NCBI RefSeq assembly: GCF_003626975.1
Contig: NZ_CP032616.1
Coordinates: 2,418,001 to 2,482,000, forward strand
Source of the DNA: Pseudomonas sp. DY-1
GTDB lineage: Bacteria; Pseudomonadota; Gammaproteobacteria; Pseudomonadales; Pseudomonadaceae
Direction of reading: 5' to 3'
DNA: 64,000 bases
Shown here: positions 58,347 to 64,000 of the stretch, one piece after another
How the letters are laid out: each line of letters opens with the position of its first letter
How positions within the stretch are numbered: the stretch's first letter is position 1
Made by a program: the position numbers and the translations under genes
Notes under the pieces: generated by a model
What the model was told of the DNA's origin: nothing
The model's input: the letters and a program-made list of their open reading frames with translations, nothing else
Databases searched by the model: none

Positions 58347-58457
58347 CTTTGACCGCACTACCTGGGGCTATGCAGGCCGCGCGCCTGCTGCGTTGCGGGC
58401 CCATCTGCGCTATCGATATGGCAACACAACAACGAAGCCCCATCCTCAGGAGGCCGA

Positions 58458-59249
58458 ATGAAGACGACGCAGTACGTGGCCCGCGAACCCGATGCCAACG
58501 GTTTCATCCACTATCCGGAAACCGAGCATCAGGTATGGAACACCCTGATCACCCGCCAGTTGAAAGTGATCGAAGGCCGCGCATGTCAGGAATATTTCGA
58601 CGGCATCGAGCAGCTCGGCCTGCCCCATGACCGCATCCCGCAACTGGGCGAGATCAACAAGGTGCTCCAGGCGACCACCGGTTGGAGCGTTGCCCGCGTC
58701 CCGGCGCTGATCCCCTTCCAGACCTTCTTCGAGCTGCTGGCCAGCCAGCAATTCCCGGTGGCCACCTTCATCCGCACGCCGGAAGAACTGGACTACCTGC
58801 AAGAGCCGGACATCTTCCACGAGATCTTTGGCCACTGCCCGCTGCTGACCAACCCCTGGTTCGCCGAATTCACCCACACCTACGGCAAGCTCGGCCTCAA
58901 GGCCACCAAGGAAGAACGCGTCTACCTCGCCCGCCTGTACTGGATGACCATCGAGTTCGGCCTGATGGACACCCCGCAGGGCCGACGCATCTATGGCGGC
59001 GGCATCCTCTCCTCACCGAAGGAGACGGTCTACGCTCTGTCGGGTGAGCCCGAGCACCAGGCTTTCGACCCGCTGGAATGCATGCGTACCCCTTACCGCA
59101 TCGACATCCTGCAACCGTTGTACTTCGTGCTGCCGGATCTCAAGCGCCTGTTCGACCTGGCCCACGAAGACATCATGGCGCTGGTGCACAAGGCAATGGG
59201 CATGGGCCTGCACGCACCGAAGTTCCCGCCGAAGCCGAAAGCCGCCTGA
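58458..59249 (+). CDS. phhA: Phenylalanine 4-monooxygenase
   Basis: 263 residues, the bacterial single-domain form. Iron ligands H121 and H126 in DIFHEIFGHCPLL and E166 in YWMTIEFGL are conserved. It converts Phe to Tyr with tetrahydrobiopterin and O2. CAGGAGG lies 6 bases before the ATG. First gene of phhABC, divergent from phhR. Confidence 0.97.
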   Translation: MKTTQYVAREPDANGFIHYPETEHQVWNTLITRQLKVIEGRACQEYFDGIEQLGLPHDRIPQLGEINKVLQATTGWSVARVPALIPFQTFFELLASQQFPVATFIRTPEELDYLQEPDIFHEIFGHCPLLTNPWFAEFTHTYGKLGLKATKEERVYLARLYWMTIEFGLMDTPQGRRIYGGGILSSPKETVYALSGEPEHQAFDPLECMRTPYRIDILQPLYFVLPDLKRLFDLAHEDIMALVHKAMGMGLHAPKFPPKPKAA

Positions 59250-59255
59250 TCTATT

Positions 59256-59335
59256 CGTAGGTTGGGCCACAAGGCCCAACATTCATCGTCTGGAAGTCCA
59301 CTCGCTGGGCTTCGCTGCGCTCTGCGCCAACCTAC
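59256..59335. repeat. GTAGGTTGG-type intergenic repeat between phhA and phhB
   Basis: Starts CGTAGGTTGGGCCACAAGG and ends CGCCAACCTAC. Same family as 5504-5606 and 53222-53315, here inside an operon. Confidence 0.7.
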
Positions 59336-59357
59336 AAACGAATGCTGGAGAACGACT

Positions 59358-59714
59358 ATGACCGCCCTGTCCCAAGCCCATTGCGAAGCCTGCCGCGCCG
59401 ATGCCCCGCTGGTGTCCGACGAAGAACTGGCCGAGCTGATCAAGCAGATCCCCGACTGGAACATCGAAGTGCGTGACGGCGTCATGCAGCTGGAGAAGGA
59501 ATTCCGCTTCAAGAACTTCCGCTATGCCCTGGCCTTCACCAATGCCGTCGGCGCCATTGCCGAGGAAGAAGGTCACCACCCGGGGCTGCTGACCGAGTGG
59601 GGCAAGGTCACCGTGACCTGGTGGAGCCACGAGGCCAAGGGCCTGCACCGCAACGACTTCATCATGTCCGCCCGTACCGATCAGGTGGCGGCGAGCGCAG
59701 AGGGCCGTAAATGA
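59358..59714 (+). CDS. phhB: Pterin-4a-carbinolamine dehydratase
   Basis: 118 residues from [15 protein letters not shown] with CTGGAG upstream. The family signature is [20 protein letters not shown] followed by SHEAKGL. It regenerates the pterin cofactor for PhhA. The stop overlaps the phhC start (ATGA). Confidence 0.96.
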   Translation: MTALSQAHCEACRADAPLVSDEELAELIKQIPDWNIEVRDGVMQLEKEFRFKNFRYALAFTNAVGAIAEEEGHHPGLLTEWGKVTVTWWSHEAKGLHRNDFIMSARTDQVAASAEGRK

Positions 59715-60904
59715 GCCACTTCGCCAAGGTCGGCCGGGTGCCCGGCGATCCCATCCTCGGTCTGATGGATGCCTACCGCCTGGACCCCAACCCGGCCAAG
59801 CTCGACCTTGGCGTGGGCGTTTACAAGGACGCCCGTGGCCTGACGCCCATTCCCCGTGCGGTGAAGCTCGCTGAGCAGCGCCTGGTGGATATCGAAACCA
59901 CCAAGACCTACGTCGGTGGCCACGGTGACGCGGCCTTCGGTCGCCTGCTGCTGGACCTGGTGCTAGGCACCGGCAACCCGCTGGAATCCGCTGGCCGCGC
60001 CGGCGCCACCCAGACGCCGGGCGGCACTGGCGCCCTGCGCCTGGCGGCGGAGTTCATCGCCAGCAACCTGCCTGGTCGCGGCGTATGGCTGAGCGATCCA
60101 ACCTGGCCGATCCACGAAACCATCTTTGCCGGTGCCGGTATCGCGGTCCGTCACTATCCCTACGTGGATGCGGCCAATCGCCTCGACGTGAGCGCCATGC
60201 TCGCGGCCCTGGAGCAAGTGCCCAAGGGCGATGTGGCGTTGCTGCACGCCTGCTGCCACAACCCCACCGGTTTCGACCTTGCCCAGGACGATTGGCGCAA
60301 GGTGCTGGAAGTGGTCAAGGCGCGTGAATTGCTGCCGCTGATCGACTTCGCCTACCAGGGCTTCGGTGATGGCCTGGAGCAGGACGCCTGGGCCGTGCGC
60401 CTGTTCGCCGAGGCGCTGCCGGAACTGCTGGTCACCAGTTCCTGCTCGAAGAATTTCGGTCTCTACCGCGAACGCACCGGTGCGCTGATCGTCTGCGCCA
60501 CCGATGCAGAAAAGCTGACCGACGTACGCAGCCAGCTGGCCTTCCTCGCCCGCAACCTCTGGTCCACCCCGCCCGCCCATGGCGCCGCGGTGGTCGCCAC
60601 CATCCTTGGTGACGCTGCCCTAAAGGCACAGTGGGTGACGGAACTGGAAGCCATGCGCTCGCGCGTTGCCGACCTGCGTCGCGGGCTGGTGGAAGCCCTG
60701 CAGCCTTATGGCCTCGCAGAACGCTTCGCGCACATCGGCGAGCAACGCGGCATGTTCTCCTACACCGGTCTCTCGCCTGAGCAGGTGGCACGTCTGCGTG
60801 CGGAGTTCAGCGTGTACATGGTGAGCACCGGACGGGCCAACGTCGCCGGGCTGGACTTCAGCCGCATCGCCGACCTGGCCGCAGCCATCGCCAAGGTCTG
60901 CTGA
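59711..60904 (+). CDS. phhC: Aromatic amino-acid aminotransferase
   Basis: 397 residues, fold type I aspartate-family aminotransferase. The PLP lysine is K247 in [15 protein letters not shown]; substrate Arg is near the C-terminus ([11 protein letters not shown]). It converts Tyr to 4-hydroxyphenylpyruvate. Last gene of phhABC; a REP cluster follows. Confidence 0.95.
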   Translation: MSHFAKVGRVPGDPILGLMDAYRLDPNPAKLDLGVGVYKDARGLTPIPRAVKLAEQRLVDIETTKTYVGGHGDAAFGRLLLDLVLGTGNPLESAGRAGATQTPGGTGALRLAAEFIASNLPGRGVWLSDPTWPIHETIFAGAGIAVRHYPYVDAANRLDVSAMLAALEQVPKGDVALLHACCHNPTGFDLAQDDWRKVLEVVKARELLPLIDFAYQGFGDGLEQDAWAVRLFAEALPELLVTSSCSKNFGLYRERTGALIVCATDAEKLTDVRSQLAFLARNLWSTPPAHGAAVVATILGDAALKAQWVTELEAMRSRVADLRRGLVEALQPYGLAERFAHIGEQRGMFSYTGLSPEQVARLRAEFSVYMVSTGRANVAGLDFSRIADLAAAIAKVC

Positions 60905-60921
60905 GCCAAGCGACACAGAAC

Positions 60922-61001
60922 GCGTAGGAGCGAAGGGGACGCCTGGTTCTTGCTCGCGAAGGGTCCGCGAAGAATCATTCGCGAGCAAGCTCGCTCCTAC
61001 A
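60922..61001. repeat. REP-type repeats between phhC and hmgR
   Basis: CGTAGGAGCG ... GCGAGCAAGCTCGCTCCTAC inverted half-elements between two convergent genes. They probably act as the bidirectional transcript end. Confidence 0.7.
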
Positions 61002-61020
61002 GCCGCTCCAATGAACCGCC

Positions 61021-61809
61021 CTACTCCGGCTGCTGGCCACCCATGCGCCGGCTGATGGCCTCTGCCGCCTGGTGCAGTCGTTCGGCGGCCGAGCCCTGGG
61101 TGTCGGCACGGAACACGCTGGCGGCGCCGACCACGGTGATCACGCCCGCCAGCTTGTTGCCGGTGGCGAACAGCGGCGCCGACAGCGCGTTGACCCCTGG
61201 CATCAGCAGACCGTGCACCGGATGCATCCCGGTGGCGCGGATCTGTGCCATCTGCTCCTGCAATTCAGCGCTGCCGGGCGCGCCCGGCTGGGACATTTCC
61301 TCGTCACGCAGGAAGGCTGTTTCACCTTCCGGCAGATAGGTGTTGAACACCATGCCGGTGGACGAGCCCAGCAATGGCAGCACCGAGCCCACCTGGGTGA
61401 CCAGGGTCACCGCGCGCAAAGCCTGTTCGACGTGGACCACGGTCGGCCCCTTGTTGCCCCACACGGCGAGGAAGCAGGTTTCGTTGAGCGCATCGCGCAA
61501 CTCCACCAGATGTGGCATCGAGACTTTCACCACATCCAGCCGTCCGATGGCGGCCAGCCCAACCAGCAGCGCTTCGCGGCCAAGGCCATAGTGGTTGGTG
61601 GTGGCGTCCTGCTCGGCGAAACCGCTGGCGATCAGCGCTTGCAGGTAACGATGGACCTTGCTCGCCGGCATCCCGACGTGTTCGGCCAGTTTCGACAGCG
61701 AGGTGGCCGGCGCCAGCTCCGCCAGCCCCTTGAGGATGTCGGTGCCCACTTCCGCAGCCTGCACCTTCTGCCGGCGCGGTGCGCCTGCGCTGTCGTTGTC
61801 GTTCGTCAT
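61021..61809 (-). CDS. hmgR: IclR family repressor of the homogentisate pathway
   Basis: 262 residues. N-terminal winged helix (SLSKLAEHVGMPASKVHRYLQAL) and the IclR effector domain (VGSVLPLLGSSTGMVFNTYL, PLFATGNKLAGVITVVG). Divergent from hmgA, with a palindromic operator in the 103-bp gap. In P. putida HmgR is a homogentisate-responsive repressor of hmgABC; the same role is expected. Confidence 0.9.
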   Translation of the reverse strand: MTNDNDSAGAPRRQKVQAAEVGTDILKGLAELAPATSLSKLAEHVGMPASKVHRYLQALIASGFAEQDATTNHYGLGREALLVGLAAIGRLDVVKVSMPHLVELRDALNETCFLAVWGNKGPTVVHVEQALRAVTLVTQVGSVLPLLGSSTGMVFNTYLPEGETAFLRDEEMSQPGAPGSAELQEQMAQIRATGMHPVHGLLMPGVNALSAPLFATGNKLAGVITVVGAASVFRADTQGSAAERLHQAAEAISRRMGGQQPE

Positions 61810-61847
61810 GTCCTGGCCTTGGTCGGAGTGGAGGGCGCTGTTATAGC

Positions 61848-61876
61848 TTGACCCCTTTTGCCTTTCAAATTACGTT
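61848..61876 (+). promoter_or_regulatory. Candidate hmgA promoter
   Basis: TTGACC (61848-61853) is followed after 17 bases by TACGTT (61871-61876). The -10 is weak and lies within the operator dyad, which fits a repressed promoter. Transcription would begin near 61883. Confidence 0.5.
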
Positions 61877-61885
61877 ATGCGTAAT
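61869..61885. promoter_or_regulatory. Candidate HmgR operator (17-bp perfect dyad)
   Basis: ATTACG-TTATG-CGTAAT, a perfect 6-bp inverted repeat of 17 bp in total. A CAAATTAC half-site occurs at 61866 and again at 61886, 20 bases apart. It overlaps the predicted -10, so bound repressor would block RNA polymerase. Confidence 0.65.
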
Positions 61886-61912
61886 CAAATTACAAAAAAC
61901 GTCGAGGTCGCC

Positions 61913-63208
61913 ATGGTCTCCCCCACGCAGCTCACTTACCAATCCGGTTTCGATAACGAATTCAGCAGCGAAGCGCTGCCTGGCGCCCTGCCCGTTGGCC
62001 AGAACTCCCCGCAGAAAGTGCCCTACGGCCTTTATGCCGAACTGCTTTCCGGAACCGCCTTTACCGTTCCGCGCAGCGAAGCCCGGCGGACCTGGATGTA
62101 CCGCATCAAGCCCTCGGCCAATCATCCGAAGTACCAGCGCCTGGAGCGCCAGATCGCTGGCAACCGCCTGGGTCCGGTGACGCCCAATCGCCTGCGCTGG
62201 AATCCGCAGGACATCCCCGCCGTTCCCACCGACTTCATCGACGGCCTGCTGACCATTGCAGCCACCGCCGATGCCGAACAGGCATCGGGCATCAGCGTGC
62301 ACCTGTACTGCGCCAACATCTCGATGCAACGGGTGTTCTTCAATGCCGATGGCGAGCTGCTGATCGTTCCGGAACAAGGCCGACTGCGCATCGCCACCGA
62401 GCTGGGCCTGCTGGACGTGGAGCCGCTGGAAATCGCGGTAATCCCGCGTGGCATGAAGTTCCGTGTCGAACTGCTGGATGCCACCGCCCGTGGCTATATC
62501 AGCGAGAACCACGGCGCTGCGATGCGCTTGCCGGATCTCGGCCCTATCGGCAGCAACGGCCTGGCCAACCCGCGCGACTTCCTCGCCCCGGTGGCCCACT
62601 ACGAAGACAGCGACACGCCGGTCACCCTGGTGCAGAAGTTCCTCGGCGAACTCTGGGCCACCGAGCTCGACCACTCGCCCCTGGATGTGGTCGCCTGGCA
62701 CGGCAACAACGTGCCCTACAAGTACGACCTGCGCCGCTTCAACACCATCGGTACCGTGAGTTACGACCATCCGGACCCATCGATTTTCACCGTGCTCACC
62801 TCGCCCAGTGACACCCACGGCCAGGCCAACATCGACTTCGTGATCTTCCCGCCGCGCTGGATGGTGGCCGAGAAGACCTTCCGTCCGCCGTGGTTCCACC
62901 GCAACCTGATGAACGAATTCATGGGCCTGATCCAGGGCGCCTACGACGCGAAAGCCGAAGGCTTCTCCCCAGGCGGTGCCTCCCTGCACAACTGCATGAG
63001 CGCCCACGGCCCGGACAACGCCACTACCACCGGTGCCATCGCCGCGGATCTGAAACCGCACAAGATCGACAACACCATGGCCTTCATGTTCGAGACCAGC
63101 CGCGTGCTGCGCCCCAGCCAGTACGCGCTGGAATGCCCGCAATTGCAGAGCGACTACGATGCATGCTGGGCCGGCATGGCCAAGACTTTCGACAAGGGCA
63201 GGATTTGA
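61913..63208 (+). CDS. hmgA: Homogentisate 1,2-dioxygenase
   Basis: 431 residues from [12 protein letters not shown], which has GTCGAGG six bases upstream. An in-frame ATG at 61877 lies in the centre of the operator and probably upstream of the transcript start, and the usual family length is about 433, so it is rejected. Iron-site motifs [12 protein letters not shown] and CMSAHGPD are intact. It cleaves homogentisate to maleylacetoacetate. Confidence 0.95.
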   Translation: MVSPTQLTYQSGFDNEFSSEALPGALPVGQNSPQKVPYGLYAELLSGTAFTVPRSEARRTWMYRIKPSANHPKYQRLERQIAGNRLGPVTPNRLRWNPQDIPAVPTDFIDGLLTIAATADAEQASGISVHLYCANISMQRVFFNADGELLIVPEQGRLRIATELGLLDVEPLEIAVIPRGMKFRVELLDATARGYISENHGAAMRLPDLGPIGSNGLANPRDFLAPVAHYEDSDTPVTLVQKFLGELWATELDHSPLDVVAWHGNNVPYKYDLRRFNTIGTVSYDHPDPSIFTVLTSPSDTHGQANIDFVIFPPRWMVAEKTFRPPWFHRNLMNEFMGLIQGAYDAKAEGFSPGGASLHNCMSAHGPDNATTTGAIAADLKPHKIDNTMAFMFETSRVLRPSQYALECPQLQSDYDACWAGMAKTFDKGRI

Positions 63209-63209
63209 T

Positions 63210-64000
63210 ATGACCCAAGCAGACAACCGCCGTAGCTGGATCGCCTCCGCCAACGGCCACCCGGACTTCCCGCTGCAGAACCTGCCGCTCGGTATCTTCA
63301 GCCCGGCTGGCGCCTCGCCGCGCGCTGGCGTGGCCATCGGCGACGCCATCTTCGACCTCAAGGTCGCCGCTGATGCCGGCCTGTTCAGTGGTGAAGCGGC
63401 TGAAGCCGCGCTCTCCGCCAGCGGTGACAGCCTCAATGCCTTCTTCGCCCTCGGGGCCTCCGCCCGCCGCGCCCTGCGCACCCAGCTGCAAGACCTGCTG
63501 GCCGAAGGCAGCAGTGCCCGCGAGCGCCTGGAAGCCATGGGCCAGGCGTTGCTGCCGTCCGCCGCCACGTGCCAGCTGCACCTGCCGGCCAGGGTTGGCG
63601 ACTACACCGACTTCTACGTGGGCATCCACCACGCCAACAACGTCGGCCGCCTGTTCCGCCCGGACAACCCGCTGCTGCCCAACTACAAGTACGTGCCCAT
63701 CGGCTACCACGGCCGTGCATCCACGGTGTGCGTCTCCGGTACCCCGGTGCGCCGCCCTGTCGGCCAGACCATGCCGCCGGGCCAGGAAGTACCGAGCTTT
63801 GGCCCCAGCAAGCGCCTGGACTACGAACTGGAACTGGGCATCTGGATCGGCCAGGGCAACGAGATGGGCGAGTCCATCGCCATCGCCGATGCCCAGCAGC
63901 ACATCGCCGGCTACTGCCTGCTCAACGACTGGTCTGCCCGTGACGTGCAGGCCTGGGAATACCAGCCGCTCGGCCCCTTCCTGGCGAAGAACTTCGGCAC
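63210..64000 (+). CDS. fahA: Fumarylacetoacetase (3' partial)
   Basis: The ATG lies one base after the hmgA stop, and the frame is open to the window end (263 codons of a usual ~430). SH3-like N-terminal part, then YTDFYVGIHHANNVG, IGYHGRASTVCVSG and LDYELELGIWIG, which are catalytic/metal-site motifs of fumarylacetoacetase, and LLNDWSARDVQAWEYQPLG near the end. It hydrolyses fumarylacetoacetate to fumarate and acetoacetate. Confidence 0.96.
   Translation, partial: MTQADNRRSWIASANGHPDFPLQNLPLGIFSPAGASPRAGVAIGDAIFDLKVAADAGLFSGEAAEAALSASGDSLNAFFALGASARRALRTQLQDLLAEGSSARERLEAMGQALLPSAATCQLHLPARVGDYTDFYVGIHHANNVGRLFRPDNPLLPNYKYVPIGYHGRASTVCVSGTPVRRPVGQTMPPGQEVPSFGPSKRLDYELELGIWIGQGNEMGESIAIADAQQHIAGYCLLNDWSARDVQAWEYQPLGPFLAKNFG

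Noticed and set aside
58365..58390. Sigma-54-like -24/-12 element upstream of phhA (TGG-N10-GC)
   Set aside because: Only the GG-N10-GC skeleton matches, the rest departs from consensus, and the PhhR sequence argues for sigma-70.
61865..63568. Minus-strand frame opposite hmgA
   Set aside because: It overlaps an unambiguous dioxygenase gene and has no domain.

Overview
The window comes from a high-GC gammaproteobacterium that is almost certainly a Pseudomonas (sensu lato), probably close to the P. aeruginosa / P. resinovorans side of the genus. The evidence is the braCDEFG operon in canonical order, the phhRABC cluster, a PhhR/TyrR-type regulator, hmgR/hmgA/fahA, an mdtJI pair, and many intergenic REP-type hairpins of the GTAGGGGCGAA / TTCGCCCCTAC kind. 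No tRNA, rRNA, CRISPR array, transposase, integrase or phage module was seen.

Layout. 1-4.6 kb: the high-affinity branched-chain amino-acid ABC transporter; braC is cut by the left edge, and a terminator separates it from braDEFG. 4.9-5.4 kb: a small secreted protein made almost wholly of 13-residue repeats. 5.7-7.3 kb: an FMN/3Fe-4S glutamate-synthase-like membrane enzyme. 7.4-15.2 kb: a catabolic/uptake locus with a polyamine-type ABC transporter, an SDR, an aldehyde dehydrogenase and a GcvA-like LysR regulator; one 39-bp dyad motif sits upstream of both transcription units. 15.6-20 kb: small housekeeping and hypothetical genes (parvulin, DUF4287, a probable DUF3077 operon behind a possible structured leader, membrane proteins). 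20.1-22.5 kb: a DUF3300-DUF2950 pair.

23.1-45.1 kb: the most unusual part, a run of ten minus-strand genes. In transcription order they encode a periplasmic HlyD-type adaptor, a GAF-HlyD membrane adaptor, an M50 metallopeptidase-HlyD fusion with a PqqD-like N-terminus, an Asp/Asn beta-hydroxylase-like oxygenase with a Nif11-like C-terminus, a sulfotransferase, a GNAT acetyltransferase, a DUF6916 protein, a tail-collar/microcystin-dependent protein, a 4215-residue DUF4347/Ig-like/beta-helix giant protein with an LEPR-XLL-type N-terminal motif, and a TolC-family lipoprotein. There is no type I secretion ATPase and no RTX nonapeptide repeat. I read this as a candidate non-canonical maturation and export system for a giant surface protein. 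That is inference from domain content and gene order.

45.3-56.3 kb: aldo/keto reductase, VOC protein, lipoprotein, APC amino-acid permease, SAM methyltransferase, a class A PBP-like protein, a SugE-type SMR exporter, azoreductase with a divergent LysR regulator, and an MdtJI-type SMR pair. 56.6-64 kb: the aromatic amino-acid catabolic block phhR<->phhABC, then hmgR<->hmgA-fahA (fahA cut by the right edge). This covers most steps from phenylalanine to fumarate and acetoacetate; 4-hydroxyphenylpyruvate dioxygenase and maleylacetoacetate isomerase are not seen here.
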